A stretch of 64,000 nt of DNA, taken from Komagataeibacter saccharivorans. Lineage in GTDB: Bacteria; Pseudomonadota; Alphaproteobacteria; Acetobacterales; Acetobacteraceae. Position numbers and translations under genes: made by a program. Within the stretch, counting starts at the first letter, position 1. Each line of letters opens with the position of its first letter. The DNA lies in contig NZ_NKTY01000006.1 in assembly GCF_003207825.1 (NCBI RefSeq), forward strand, positions 100,450-164,449. Direction: 5' to 3'. The notes under the pieces were generated by a model. That model had not been told where the DNA came from. It searched no databases and saw nothing but the letters and a program-made list of their open reading frames with translations. Shown one piece after another: positions 42,110 through 51,271 of this stretch.

Positions 42110-42868
42110 ATGACAACCGTGACCCTCGGGCATCTGGATACGTCCGTGCAGCAGGCATCGGCCGCAGCCGTGGCACGCGTGCTGGAAGCCTATGATCTTG
42201 AAATAGAATATGTATCGGCGCCCCGCGCGGAAATGGAGGAACATGTCCGCCGTGGCGATGTGGACCTGTTCGTATCCGCATGGCTGCCGGATGTTGATGC
42301 GGCCTTCCTGGCCCCGGAACTGGGCATGCAGGCTTTCGGCCAGCTTTACCGTCCCGCCTTTGGCTGGTCCCTGCCGGAAGCCGCGGCGTGCGGCATGACC
42401 TCACTGGCGCAGCTTGCAACGGATGGCGGCGCGGTCGGGCGGGAAATCGTGACCCCGGCTTCCGTTCTGGATCGGGTGCGTCAGGTTGTCGCGGCCTATA
42501 ACCTGACGGAAGCAGGCTTCACCATTGCCGCCCGTCCGGATGCGGAAGCTTTTGATCATGCCGCCCATATTCTGGAAAGCGGCCTGCCGGAAATCATTCC
42601 TGCCTGGCAGCCTTCCTTCCTGCATTACGGTAACCGCCTGATCCAGCTTGATGATCCCAAGGGGGCCTATGGCGCGGAACAGGATGCCCGCATTCTGGTG
42701 CGCTCCGCCATCCGGGCTGAAATGGATTCGGACCTGATGGACGAACTCGATGAACTGACGCTGGGGAACAAGGTCGTCAGCGCGCTGGACCATGCCATGC
42801 GTTCCGAAGGCATGAGTGCCGAAGATGCTGCCGAGGCATGGCAGCGCGGCAAGCTGCTGCCGCGCTGA
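42110..42868 (+). CDS. OpuAC-like substrate-binding protein without signal peptide
   Basis: A 252-residue protein with the fold pattern of glycine betaine/choline-binding proteins (OpuAC family): AEMEEHVRRGDVDLFVSAWLP with the aromatic-box Trp, and PEIIPAWQPSFLHYGNRL. An AAGGAG site 9 bp upstream fixes the ATG at 42110, and the product begins MTTVTLGHLDTS with no signal peptide or TM helix. It is therefore probably cytoplasmic. No ABC permease or ATPase gene is adjacent, and a methyltransferase gene starts 12 bp downstream. Ligand unknown. Confidence 0.72.
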   Translation: MTTVTLGHLDTSVQQASAAAVARVLEAYDLEIEYVSAPRAEMEEHVRRGDVDLFVSAWLPDVDAAFLAPELGMQAFGQLYRPAFGWSLPEAAACGMTSLAQLATDGGAVGREIVTPASVLDRVRQVVAAYNLTEAGFTIAARPDAEAFDHAAHILESGLPEIIPAWQPSFLHYGNRLIQLDDPKGAYGAEQDARILVRSAIRAEMDSDLMDELDELTLGNKVVSALDHAMRSEGMSAEDAAEAWQRGKLLPR

Positions 42869-42880
42869 GACCCGATAACC

Positions 42881-44158
42881 ATGACAACCAGCCCCATGAC
42901 GGATGACGCCAGCGCCCGCGATACGCGCGACGCTGGCCTGCAGGCCCAGTACGAGCAGTATCCCTATCCCGCGCGTGACCCGCGGGATGAAAAAGGCAGG
43001 CTGCTGATCGGCAGCCCCAGCCACCTGCGGGAAATCGATTACTGGGTTTTCGGTGCAATGCGCCCGCAATCCCTGCCGTTGCGGGTGCTGGTCGCGGGGT
43101 GCGGTACGGGTGATGGCGCAATCATGCTGGCCACCCATATGGCGCGTGCGGGGCGGCAGGGGGAAGTGCTGTGCGTGGACCGTTCCACGGCAGCCCTTGA
43201 TACCGCCCGTGCGCGTGCGCAGGTGCGCGGACTGGACAACATGCGCTTCGTGCAGGGCGATCTGGCGGACCTTGGCGCGATCGCACCGGGACCGTTTGAC
43301 TACATCGACTGCTGCGGCGTGCTGCATCATCTGCCCGATCCGGATGCTGGTCTGGCATCACTTGAGGCCGTTCTGGCCCCCGGTGGCGGTATGGGGCTTA
43401 TGGTTTACGCCCCGTACGGGCGCACGGGCGTCTATATGCTGCAGGACGCGCTCGAACGCCTTGCCCCGGTGGGGGAGATGCCTGCCCAGCGGCTGGACAC
43501 CGCGCGGCGGGTCATGCGGCATCTGCCCGCAACGGCATGGCTGCGGCAGAACACCAATTTTGGCGATCACCTGACCGGAGGTGACGCCGGCCTGTATGAC
43601 CTGCTGCTCAACCCGCGCGACCGGGCCTATGACATCACGGCCTTCCATGGCCTGCTGGACCGGGCAGGACTGGCTGCGACATGCCTTATGGAACCCGCGC
43701 GCTACGATCCGGCCCTGCTGCTTGCGGACCCGCGCCTGCGCGAACGGGTGGCGGCCCTGCCTGAACGGGACCGTCAGGCCGTGGCGGAGGATATCGCAGG
43801 CAATATGGCAACCCACGTCGCCTATGTGCGTCGGGCATCCGAACCCGTACAGCGCGCGAATGGCCTGGCAATGGATGCGGTGCCCGTTATGCGCGAGATA
43901 CCCGGCGTCGAACTGGCCCGCATGATGGGGGGGGATGATCGGCTGCCCTTCGCGTTTGGTACCCTGCAGGTCGCCATTCCCCTTCCACCGCAGGCGCGGG
44001 GCATCCTGCCGCTGATTGATGGGGAACGGACAGTGGGGGATATCGCGGCGATCATGGATACACGCGGCCTGTCCGCCACGCGGTTCGCGAAAGTATGGGC
44101 GCAGGTGTTCACCACGCTGGAATCGCTCAACCGGGTGCTTCTGCGCGCGCCGCACTGA
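42881..44158 (+). CDS. Class I SAM-dependent methyltransferase with C-terminal regulatory-like domain
   Basis: A 425-residue protein. Residues about 20-200 are a class I methyltransferase: motif I VLVAGCGTGDGA, acidic loop LCVDRSTAALD, motif DYIDCCGVLHHLPDP. The remaining ~200 residues are unlike a catalytic domain. They end in a winged-helix-like region (LPLIDGERTVGDIAAIMDTRG) resembling domains fused to some bacterial methyltransferases. An N-terminal YEQYPYPARDPRDE segment is typical of a family that acts on proteins or small molecules. Substrate unknown. It lies 12 bp after the OpuAC-like gene and 5 bp before the YdcF-like gene. Confidence 0.75.
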   Translation: MTTSPMTDDASARDTRDAGLQAQYEQYPYPARDPRDEKGRLLIGSPSHLREIDYWVFGAMRPQSLPLRVLVAGCGTGDGAIMLATHMARAGRQGEVLCVDRSTAALDTARARAQVRGLDNMRFVQGDLADLGAIAPGPFDYIDCCGVLHHLPDPDAGLASLEAVLAPGGGMGLMVYAPYGRTGVYMLQDALERLAPVGEMPAQRLDTARRVMRHLPATAWLRQNTNFGDHLTGGDAGLYDLLLNPRDRAYDITAFHGLLDRAGLAATCLMEPARYDPALLLADPRLRERVAALPERDRQAVAEDIAGNMATHVAYVRRASEPVQRANGLAMDAVPVMREIPGVELARMMGGDDRLPFAFGTLQVAIPLPPQARGILPLIDGERTVGDIAAIMDTRGLSATRFAKVWAQVFTTLESLNRVLLRAPH

Positions 44159-44163
44159 TCCTG

Positions 44164-44688
44164 ATGGCGCGGGATACGGCCATTCTGCCCGTGGTCATAT
44201 TCGGGGCAAGACTGCGACCTGATGGCACGGCGACGCGTACCCTGCGCATGCGTGTCGCAGCCGCGTATGTATTTGGTATGGGGCAGGGCAGGGTGATGTA
44301 CATGCCCACCGGCGGCCCATCCTTTCCTTCGGGCCTGACAGAAGCCGCGGTCATGGAAAGGCAGCTTGTCGGGGCTGGGGTGCCGCCCGACGTCATACTG
44401 GCTGAGGAGACGGCCCGCGACACCCTTGCATCCGTCCTCGCCTGCTCACGCCTGTTGCGCCAGCGTGGACATGTCGGGCCGGTAGCTGTCGCCACCAGCG
44501 CCTATCACCTGCCGCGCTGCCTGCTGCTCATGCGCATGATGGGATGGCGGGTTCGCTCCGTGCCGCCGCCACGGCTACCCGCCGCGCAGGACTGGCGCAG
44601 GCGATGGTTCTGGCGGGGGCGGGAGGTGGCGGCCTTGCCATGGGATGCGCTGCTTCTGGCGGTTCACCTGCTGCGGCGGGAAAAGTGA
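44164..44688 (+). CDS. YdcF/DUF218-family protein
   Basis: A 174-residue protein of the DUF218 family. The N-terminus MARDTAILPVVIFGARLRPDG carries the GA motif, and ARDTLASVLACS and TSAYHLPRCLLLMR are the conserved family segments (ET-N-A type and the SxxxHxxR site). The frame runs upstream to 44095, overlapping the methyltransferase; the ATG at 44164 avoids that. Some members are linked to cell-wall lipid intermediates (ElyC), but there is no direct evidence here. Confidence 0.78.
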   Translation: MARDTAILPVVIFGARLRPDGTATRTLRMRVAAAYVFGMGQGRVMYMPTGGPSFPSGLTEAAVMERQLVGAGVPPDVILAEETARDTLASVLACSRLLRQRGHVGPVAVATSAYHLPRCLLLMRMMGWRVRSVPPPRLPAAQDWRRRWFWRGREVAALPWDALLLAVHLLRREK

Positions 44689-44763
44689 TGATGATTGACA
44701 CTGCCTGCCGCAACCCGCATCACGCGGGTAATCTGAAAAACACTACTAGTCTGGATGGAAGTC

Positions 44764-45735
44764 ATGCCTGTGCAAGCCTTTGTTTTCCCCGGTCAGGGAA
44801 GTCAGTCAGTTGGGATGGGACGCGATCTGGCCGAGGCATTCGCCCCTGCGCGGGAAGTGTTTCAGGAAGTCGATGACGCGCTGGGCCAGCACCTTTCGAA
44901 GATCATTTTCGAAGGACCGATGGAAGACCTGACCCGGACCGACAACGCCCAGCCCGCCCTAATGGCGGTTTCTCTCGCCGTGCTGCGGGTGCTGGAACGT
45001 GAAGGCGGCGTGGACATGAAGCGCGATGTGGCGCTGGTGGCCGGTCACTCGCTGGGTGAATATTCCGCCCTTGCCGCAACCGGCGCGCTGGGTATCGCCC
45101 AGACCGCACGCCTGCTGCGTGTGCGGGGCAATGCGATGCAGAAGGCCGTGCCGGTCGGCAAGGGGGGGATGGCCGCGCTGATCGGTGTTGATATGGATCG
45201 CGCCGCCAGCCTGTGCGCGGAAGCCGCCGACTTCACCGATGAGGCAGGCAGAACGCACCGGCAGGTAATCGAGGTCGCGAACGACAATGGTGGCGGCCAG
45301 GTGGTCGTGGCGGGCGAGATGGCGGCGATCGACCGCATCATAGCCATCGCCAGGGAACAGGGCATCAAGCGCGCGCTGAAACTGCCGGTTTCCGCACCTT
45401 TCCACTGTTCCATGATGGAACCGGCGGCAGAGGAAATGCGCGCAGCCCTTGCCGATGCCGTCATCAACGCGCCTGTCGTGCCCGTTGTGGCCAATGTTAC
45501 GGCAGCCAAGGTAACGGGACCGGACATGATCCGTGACCTGCTGGTGCGCCAGATTACCGGCACGGTGCGCTGGCGCGAGAGTGTCGAGGCGATGGTGGGC
45601 ATGGGTGTCGACAGTTTTGTCGAAATCGGCGCGGGCAAGGTGCTGGCCGGACTGGTGCGCCGCATCAATGGCGATGTCGCGACCCGTTCGGTCGGGACCC
45701 CTGCCGATATCGAGGCCTTTCTGGCTGCACGCTAA
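44764..45735 (+). CDS. fabD: Malonyl-CoA:ACP transacylase
   Basis: Loads malonyl groups onto ACP for fatty acid synthesis. The 323-residue product has FVFPGQGSQSVGMG near the N-terminus, the active-site Ser96 in GHSLGEYSA and the catalytic His in SAPFHCSMM. Two close ATGs exist (44755 and 44764); the second gives MPVQAFVFPGQG, the normal start. A small hairpin (ACCCGC/GCGGGT, 44713-44729) precedes the gene. It begins the fab cluster. Confidence 0.95.
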   Translation: MPVQAFVFPGQGSQSVGMGRDLAEAFAPAREVFQEVDDALGQHLSKIIFEGPMEDLTRTDNAQPALMAVSLAVLRVLEREGGVDMKRDVALVAGHSLGEYSALAATGALGIAQTARLLRVRGNAMQKAVPVGKGGMAALIGVDMDRAASLCAEAADFTDEAGRTHRQVIEVANDNGGGQVVVAGEMAAIDRIIAIAREQGIKRALKLPVSAPFHCSMMEPAAEEMRAALADAVINAPVVPVVANVTAAKVTGPDMIRDLLVRQITGTVRWRESVEAMVGMGVDSFVEIGAGKVLAGLVRRINGDVATRSVGTPADIEAFLAAR

Positions 45736-45745
45736 AAAATGGAAC

Positions 45746-45761
45746 CCCGCGCATGCGCGGG
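45746..45761. repeat. 16-bp perfect palindrome between fabD and fabG
   Basis: CCCGCGCATGCGCGGG is a perfect inverted repeat with no loop, 10 bp after the fabD stop and 40 bp before fabG. It lacks a T-run, so it is a weak terminator at best. An operator or partial attenuator is equally possible. Confidence 0.4.
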
Positions 45762-45801
45762 TCATGTCCGGGTGATGGATAGTTAGGGGAACAGACGGAT
45801 T

Positions 45802-46557
45802 ATGTTCAGGCTGGATGGAAAAGTTGCGCTCGTTACCGGGGCTTCGGGTGGAATCGGGCGCGAGATCGCCCGCGCGCTGCATGCACAGGGGGCGGTTGTC
45901 GTGCTGTCTGGCACACGGCAGGGCGTGCTGGAGGACGTGGCGGCCAGCATAGGCGAGCAGGGCGGGGCGGAGCGGCTGCATGTCTGTGCTGCCGACCTGT
46001 CGGATGCTGCCGCGGCTGATGCGCTGATTGCCAGCGCGGAGGAAAAGGCGGGCGCGCCGCTGGCCATTCTGGTCAACAATGCCGGTCTGACGCGCGATAC
46101 GCTTGCGATTCGTATGAAGGATGATGACTGGCAGCGCGTACTGGATGTGGATCTGGCGGCCCCCTTCCGCCTGTGTCGCGCAGCACTCAAGGGCATGCTG
46201 CGCCGTCGGGCCGGACGGATCGTCAATATCGCCTCCGTCGTGGGGGTGACGGGCAATGCGGGGCAGGCCAATTACGCGGCGGCCAAGGCCGGGATGATCG
46301 GCATGGGCAAGTCGCTGGCGCAGGAAGCGGGCAGCCGCGGCGTGACCGTGAACACCGTCGCCCCCGGTTTTGTCCAGACCGCCATGACCGACGTGCTGCC
46401 CGATGCGCAGAAGGAAAAGCTGGTGGGTTCCATCCCGCTGGGCCGCATGGGCCAGCCGCAGGATATCGCGCCAGCCGTGGTCTACCTTGCCTCGGACGAG
46501 GCCGGATGGGTTACCGGGGCCACCCTCCACGTCAACGGCGGCATGGCGATGGTCTGA
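45802..46557 (+). CDS. fabG: 3-oxoacyl-ACP reductase
   Basis: NADPH-dependent reductase of the fatty acid elongation cycle. The 251-residue short-chain dehydrogenase has the cofactor loop TGASGGIG (12-19), NNAG at 92-95, catalytic Ser145, Tyr158 and Lys162 (YAAAK), and the C-terminus GGMAMV. It lies between fabD and acpP, as in the conserved fab cluster; fabH and plsX are absent. Confidence 0.95.
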   Translation: MFRLDGKVALVTGASGGIGREIARALHAQGAVVVLSGTRQGVLEDVAASIGEQGGAERLHVCAADLSDAAAADALIASAEEKAGAPLAILVNNAGLTRDTLAIRMKDDDWQRVLDVDLAAPFRLCRAALKGMLRRRAGRIVNIASVVGVTGNAGQANYAAAKAGMIGMGKSLAQEAGSRGVTVNTVAPGFVQTAMTDVLPDAQKEKLVGSIPLGRMGQPQDIAPAVVYLASDEAGWVTGATLHVNGGMAMV

Positions 46558-46736
46558 CGGATGTGATATTTTGCTGGACAGCGGGCTTGAAGTGACAAAA
46601 AAGATAGTCCTGACAGCCCGGCTGTCCCCCTAATTGCGGGGCGAACGGACACGAAATGCAATCGCCGCCTTGGCGGTGGCATCAAAACCGTGCTAATCGC
46701 CCGCAGCTTCGTCCGAAGCAGGGCCGGTACGCACTA

Positions 46737-46792
46737 CCGGTTTTCAGGGACGTTACAGGACGAACACGTTTCGAACCGCCCGGTTTTCAGGG
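46737..46792. repeat. Pair of 13-bp direct repeats in the acpP leader
   Basis: CCGGTTTTCAGGG occurs at 46737-46749 and again at 46780-46792, 43 bp apart start to start, just upstream of acpP. The 256-bp fabG-acpP gap also holds three short hairpins (GACAGC/GCTGTC, CCCC/GGGG, CCGCC/GGCGG). The repeats may bind a regulator; this is inference. Confidence 0.5.
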
Positions 46793-46813
46793 GCAGACAG
46801 GAAGCAGAGACAG

Positions 46814-47053
46814 ATGAGCGAAATCGCCGATAAGGTTAAGAAGATCGTAGTCGAGCACCTTGGTGTTGACGAAAGCAAGGTCACCCCGGATGCGTCTTTC
46901 ATCGACGATCTGGGCGCGGACAGCCTGGATACGGTCGAACTGGTCATGGCTTTCGAGGAAGCTTTCAGCGTCGAGATCCCTGAAGACGCCGCCGAGAAGA
47001 TCACGACCGTCAAGGACGCGATCGACTACATCGAGAAGCAGAAGGCTGCCTGA
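46814..47053 (+). CDS. acpP: Acyl carrier protein
   Basis: Central carrier of fatty acid synthesis. The 79-residue acidic helical protein starts [17 protein letters not shown] and has the phosphopantetheine site Ser37 in [11 protein letters not shown]. It follows a good GGAAGCAGAG leader. It is distinct from the second, sphingolipid-linked ACP at 59911. Confidence 0.97.
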   Translation: MSEIADKVKKIVVEHLGVDESKVTPDASFIDDLGADSLDTVELVMAFEEAFSVEIPEDAAEKITTVKDAIDYIEKQKAA

Positions 47054-47128
47054 TCGGCCTCTGGTTCCGATCATGGTATTATACGAATTCAGTCAGGTAT
47101 CGTTACTTTCAGGGAGCAGGACGGGTTG

Positions 47129-48412
47129 ATGCAGTCTACCGGATTGACATCTGGACAGCGACGCGTTGTCGTAACCGGTATGGGCATTGTCAGCCCTCTC
47201 GGACTGGGTGTTGAGCGCAACTGGTCACGTCTGGTGGCCGGGGAAAATGGCTTTGGCCGTATTTCAGCGTTCGATGCGTCCGACCTGCCGGCGCAGGTCG
47301 CGGGCGAAGTGCCCGCGGGGCCGACGGGAAGTGGCGGCCTGACCCTTTCGGACTGGGTGCCGGTCAAGGACCAGAAAAAGATGGATCGCTTTATCCATCT
47401 GGGTCTGGTTGCCGCGACCGAAGCGGTCGAGGATTCGGGCTGGAAGCCGGAATCGGAAGAAGATCGCTGCCGCACCGGTGTCATGATCGGTGCCGGGATT
47501 GGTGGTCTCCAGACCATCTACGAGGCATCCGTGACGGTAAAGGAAGGTCGGGCCCGTCGCCTGTCGCCTTTCTTCATTCCGTCCGCCCTGATCAATCTTG
47601 TATCCGGGCATGTCTCCATCAAATACGGATTCAAGGGACCGAACCATTCGGTCGTCACGGCATGCGCCACCGGTGTCCATGCCATTGGCGATGCCGCCCG
47701 CATGATCATGCTCAATGACGCGGACGTGATGGTTGCGGGTGGGGCGGAAGCCGCCGTATGCCCGCTGGGCATTGCGGGGTTCTGTTCCGCCAAGGCCCTT
47801 TCCACCCATTTCAACGATACGCCGGAAAAGGCGTCGCGTCCGTGGGACCGCGATCGCGACGGGTTCGTTATGGGTGAGGGTTCCGGCATTGTGGTGCTGG
47901 AAGAATACGAACACGCCAGGGCGCGTGGCGCGAAGATCTATGCCGAGGTGATCGGCTACGGTATGTCCGGCGACGCCCATCACATCACGGCGCCCGCACC
48001 GGGGCATGAAGGTGCCTATCGCGCCATGCAGAACGCGCTTCGCAGCGCGGGGCTGACCACGGCGGACATCCAGTATGTCAACGCCCATGGCACGTCCACC
48101 ATGGCGGATGACCTTGAACTGGAAGCAGTCGAGCGTCTGTTCGGCGATGATGCGCGCAAGCTGGCCATGTCGTCCACCAAATCGGCTACGGGGCATCTGC
48201 TCGGGGCTGCCGGTGCGATCGAGGCGATCTATTCCATCCTCGCCATCCGCGACAATGTCGCACCGCCGACGCTCAATCTGGACAATCCTTCGCGCGAGAG
48301 CGTGATCGATCGCGTTGCGCATACGGCGCAGGAACGCAGGATTGATACCATCCTGTCCAACAGCTTCGGCTTTGGCGGGACGAACGCCAGCGTGATCCTG
48401 CGCGGCGTATGA
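47129..48412 (+). CDS. fabF: Beta-ketoacyl-ACP synthase II
   Basis: Elongating condensing enzyme of fatty acid synthesis. The 427-residue product has the thiolase fold with active-site Cys179 in TACATGVHA, His in NAHGTST and His in ATGHLLGAAG, and the C-terminal NSFGFGGTNAS. The ATG at 47129 follows AGGGAGCAGG. It lies 75 bp after acpP. Confidence 0.96.
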   Translation: MQSTGLTSGQRRVVVTGMGIVSPLGLGVERNWSRLVAGENGFGRISAFDASDLPAQVAGEVPAGPTGSGGLTLSDWVPVKDQKKMDRFIHLGLVAATEAVEDSGWKPESEEDRCRTGVMIGAGIGGLQTIYEASVTVKEGRARRLSPFFIPSALINLVSGHVSIKYGFKGPNHSVVTACATGVHAIGDAARMIMLNDADVMVAGGAEAAVCPLGIAGFCSAKALSTHFNDTPEKASRPWDRDRDGFVMGEGSGIVVLEEYEHARARGAKIYAEVIGYGMSGDAHHITAPAPGHEGAYRAMQNALRSAGLTTADIQYVNAHGTSTMADDLELEAVERLFGDDARKLAMSSTKSATGHLLGAAGAIEAIYSILAIRDNVAPPTLNLDNPSRESVIDRVAHTAQERRIDTILSNSFGFGGTNASVILRGV

Positions 48413-48416
48413 CGGG

Positions 48417-48440
48417 GGTGCCTGCGGGCACCTCTTTCTT
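48417..48440 (+). terminator. Weak hairpin with T-rich tail between fabF and mltG
   Basis: GGTGCC pairs with GGCACC over a four-base loop (48417-48432), followed by TCTTTCTT. It could reduce read-through from fabF into mltG, which starts 30 bp later. Confidence 0.45.
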
Positions 48441-48461
48441 CAAAAAAGTTAAGGAGACACC

Positions 48462-49466
48462 GTGCGCAGGGTTCTGGCAGCACTGGGGCTGGTATTCCTG
48501 CTGCTTGTCGTATCAGGTCTGGGCATCAGCTTTGTCGCGCTGCGGCATTATGATGCGCCCGGCCCGCTGACGGACCAACGCACGGTTGTAATTCCCCATG
48601 GTGGCACGCTGCAGGTGCTGGCCACCCTGCAACAGGCTGGCGTGCTGGACGATGGCAGCCTGACACGCAGGGTCTTCACTGGCGCCACCGCCCTGACCCG
48701 TGTGGACGGCGCGTTTCATGCCGCCGAACTGGTCTTTCCCGCCCATGCATCCATCCGTCAGGTCCTGCTGGTGCTGCGGCATGGCAAGCCGGTCGTACAC
48801 AGGCTGACCATACCAGAGGGGCTGTCCGCCATTCAGGTGGCGACCCTGCTGGAACGCGCGCCGTATATGGAAGGGAGTTTTCCGTTCCCGGCAGAGGGAT
48901 CGGTCATGCCCCTGACATACGATTATGAATGGGGCATGCCGCGTGCGCAGATGCTTGCGCGCATGCAGCATGAGATGGACCACGCGCTGGATCAGGCATG
49001 GGAAGGCCGTGAAGTGGACCCGGCCATTGTGGACCGGCACGCCCTGCTGATTCTGGCTTCCATGATCGAGCGGGAAACCGCTGTTGCGGATGAGCGGCCT
49101 GTCATAGCCCGTGTCTTCCTCAATCGCCTGCATGATGGCATGCGGCTTCAGTCGGACCCTACCGTGGTATACGGGCTTAATCAGGGGGCAGGGCCGCTTG
49201 GGCACGCCCTGTCGCATGCCGATCTTTTGCAGCCCAGCGCCTACAATACCTATGTCATTACGGGGCTGCCGCCGGGGCCGATCTGTTCACCGGGTATGGC
49301 TTCGCTTTACGCGGCGGCTCATCCTGCACAGGGCGACCAGCTTTACTTCGTGGCCAACGGTCATGGGGGACATGATTTTGCATCCACCCTGAGTGACCAT
49401 AATCGGCATGTTTCGGTCTTCCGGGCCACGAAGCACGCCCAACAGGCAGTCCAGCCTAAAAAATAG
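48462..49466 (+). CDS. mltG: Endolytic murein transglycosylase MltG
   Basis: Inner-membrane lytic transglycosylase that cuts nascent glycan strands and sets their length. The 334-residue product has an N-terminal TM helix (about 3-25), a LysM-like region, and the YceG domain with catalytic Glu in LASMIERETAV, NRLHDGMRLQSDPTVVYG and YNTYVITGLPPGPI. The start is GTG 48462, with AAGGAG 5 bp upstream. The fabF-mltG order is common in proteobacteria. Confidence 0.93.
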   Translation: MRRVLAALGLVFLLLVVSGLGISFVALRHYDAPGPLTDQRTVVIPHGGTLQVLATLQQAGVLDDGSLTRRVFTGATALTRVDGAFHAAELVFPAHASIRQVLLVLRHGKPVVHRLTIPEGLSAIQVATLLERAPYMEGSFPFPAEGSVMPLTYDYEWGMPRAQMLARMQHEMDHALDQAWEGREVDPAIVDRHALLILASMIERETAVADERPVIARVFLNRLHDGMRLQSDPTVVYGLNQGAGPLGHALSHADLLQPSAYNTYVITGLPPGPICSPGMASLYAAAHPAQGDQLYFVANGHGGHDFASTLSDHNRHVSVFRATKHAQQAVQPKK

Positions 49467-49477
49467 CGGACTGCCTG
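49443..49477. terminator. 10-bp inverted repeat at the mltG/SYLF convergent junction
   Basis: CAGGCAGTCC and its complement GGACTGCCTG (49443-49452, 49468-49477) flank a 15-base loop that includes the mltG stop. There is no clear T-run, but the position between convergent genes suggests a bidirectional stop. Confidence 0.45.
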
Positions 49478-49504
49478 CTATAGATAATCAGGAAATACCG
49501 ACAG

Positions 49505-50374
49505 TTACTGTGGCGGCAGGCTCTGGCTCGTAACCGCGCCCGTAGGGGCGGTGTTCATGGGGAGTGTGTCGGCGCTGCCATGGGTGGCTGCTGCGGCAGG
49601 CGTTGTGGTCTGGCCGTTCCTGTCCGGTCGGGCCTGTGCCGTGGTCAGGACCTCGCTCAGGGCGGCGCGTAGCGGGTCGGCGCCTGAATTGTTGACCCGC
49701 ATCGACACCACAATGTCTTCCGGCCCGACAATCTGGTTATAGTAGGCGCGGTTGGCAGGGCTGTTTACCCGCATCTTGGACCCGCCAATCGCGGCCCCGG
49801 CGAACAGCCCCTTGGACTTCTGCACGCCCTTGATGGACGTGTTGTGTTCGCCCGCCGTGCCGGCTTCCAGCCCGGAGCCAGACGATGCGAAGGAGGTTCC
49901 CACGTCCGCGCTCAGCTTCATCTGGCTGTCCAGCAGGGACTGCACGCCCTGATCGGTCATGACGAACAGCATGACTTCCACATCCTGCATGCCGAACTGA
50001 AGGCCAAAATTGGCGGATGACATGCGGTAGAATGCCGGATCGGACCATGATCCATGGGCATCGCGCGTCAGGAAAACACATCCACCGCCGCCGCCGCCAA
50101 AGGCGATCGACATGCGGAAGACCGATGGGCAGATGATTACGCCGCGTGAATCGGCAAGATAGCGTGTCACCTTGCTGCCCGCCGTCGCGGTGGAGAACAT
50201 GTCACGCACGGTCAGGGTGGCGCGGTCAACCAGACTCTGTTCTTCTTCCATGCTGGCCGCGAAGGCTGCATGCAGGGGCATCATAAGGGCCAGAGTGGCG
50301 AGTGATGTCCTGATAAGATGAAACGTCTTCAAACCCGTCCTCCCCTTCCGATTCGTAACGGCAGATTCACCCAA
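49505..50374 (-). CDS. SYLF-domain lipid-binding protein (Ysc84-type)
   Basis: A 289-residue secreted protein. The signal sequence follows a polar N-terminus (TSLATLALMMPLHAAFA, cleavage near residue 40). The rest is a SYLF/Ysc84 actin-binding-like domain with VIICPSVFRMSIAFGGGGGG and GLEAGTAGEH. In bacteria such proteins bind membrane lipids and often lie in envelope-stress sets. The C-terminal ~70 residues are low-complexity. The start at 50374 is the first ATG in frame; a poorly formed positive stretch precedes the hydrophobic core. Confidence 0.8.
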   Translation of the reverse strand: MGESAVTNRKGRTGLKTFHLIRTSLATLALMMPLHAAFAASMEEEQSLVDRATLTVRDMFSTATAGSKVTRYLADSRGVIICPSVFRMSIAFGGGGGGCVFLTRDAHGSWSDPAFYRMSSANFGLQFGMQDVEVMLFVMTDQGVQSLLDSQMKLSADVGTSFASSGSGLEAGTAGEHNTSIKGVQKSKGLFAGAAIGGSKMRVNSPANRAYYNQIVGPEDIVVSMRVNNSGADPLRAALSEVLTTAQARPDRNGQTTTPAAAATHGSADTLPMNTAPTGAVTSQSLPPQ

Positions 50375-50460
50375 ACGGCCCGTGCTTTGGAGTGGTCCGT
50401 TTTCATGGCTGAATCATGGCCGCTTAGGCAAGCCCATCGGGGCGAATATATTCGTCGTGG

Positions 50461-51246
50461 TTAAAAGGATACCCCAACCGCATCCGACAGGGCATCGGCA
50501 ATACCGGGGGCGGCAGCAAGAATGCTGATGCCGTCCGTAAGACCGCCATCGCGCAGGAAGGGGGAGACACGCGCACCGGCTTCTTCCAGCAGCACAAGGG
50601 CAGCCGCCACATCCCACAGGTTGATGCGGATTTCCAGATAGCCGTCCTGCCGCCCGCATGCGACTTCCGCCAGCGCGATGGCCCCTGAACCACCCGAACG
50701 TGGCATGGCCCCAAGGTTGAGGATGGCGTCAATCTTTTCCTGGAACACGCCGGGCGGAACGCGGTTGCTCCACCCCATCTCGATCAGGGAGGATGCGGTG
50801 TCGGTTACGGGGGAGGCATGGATACGCTGTCCGTTAAGGAAAGCCCCGTGACCCCGCACCGCCGTATAGGTTTCGCCCAGCGCAGGGGCTTCAATAATGC
50901 CGGCGACAGGCGTGTCACCATCCATCAGGCCCAGCGATATGCACCACCGGTTGCGCCCGCGCGCGTAGTTGGACGTGCCATCGATCGGGTCCACGACCCA
51001 GCGCAGGCTGCCGGTCCGGGTGCGCCCTTCTTCTTCACCCTGAAAACCGTCCTGTGGGAACAGGGCACCGATTCGTTCCGAAATGAAGGATTCCACCGCC
51101 CCGTCCGTTTCGGTCAGCCAGTCCTGCGCACTTTTCTGGGTACCCTTGGGGCCGCCGGGGGCCGGACGCATTTTCATGGCCAGCGCGGCGGCATCGCGCA
51201 CGACCGAACGTGCGGCTTCAAAGCGGGTCAGAATTGCCTGTGTCAT
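50461..51246 (-). CDS. Inositol monophosphatase family phosphatase
   Basis: Mg2+-dependent phosphatase of the IMPase fold; the substrate could be inositol phosphate, PAP or a sugar phosphate. The 261-residue product has the metal ligands in WLTETDGAVE, GEEEG, WVVDPIDGTSNYARG and the C-terminal LWDVAAAL. It follows mmcB by 25 bp, so the two probably share a transcript. Confidence 0.88.
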   Translation of the reverse strand: MTQAILTRFEAARSVVRDAAALAMKMRPAPGGPKGTQKSAQDWLTETDGAVESFISERIGALFPQDGFQGEEEGRTRTGSLRWVVDPIDGTSNYARGRNRWCISLGLMDGDTPVAGIIEAPALGETYTAVRGHGAFLNGQRIHASPVTDTASSLIEMGWSNRVPPGVFQEKIDAILNLGAMPRSGGSGAIALAEVACGRQDGYLEIRINLWDVAAALVLLEEAGARVSPFLRDGGLTDGISILAAAPGIADALSDAVGVSF

Positions 51247-51271
51247 CGGGGTAATCTCTCCTGTCAGAAAT

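Noticed and set aside
44695..44763. TTGACA promoter before fabD
   Set aside because: A TTGACA is present at 44695-44700, but no acceptable -10 lies 16-18 bp downstream; only a short hairpin is there.
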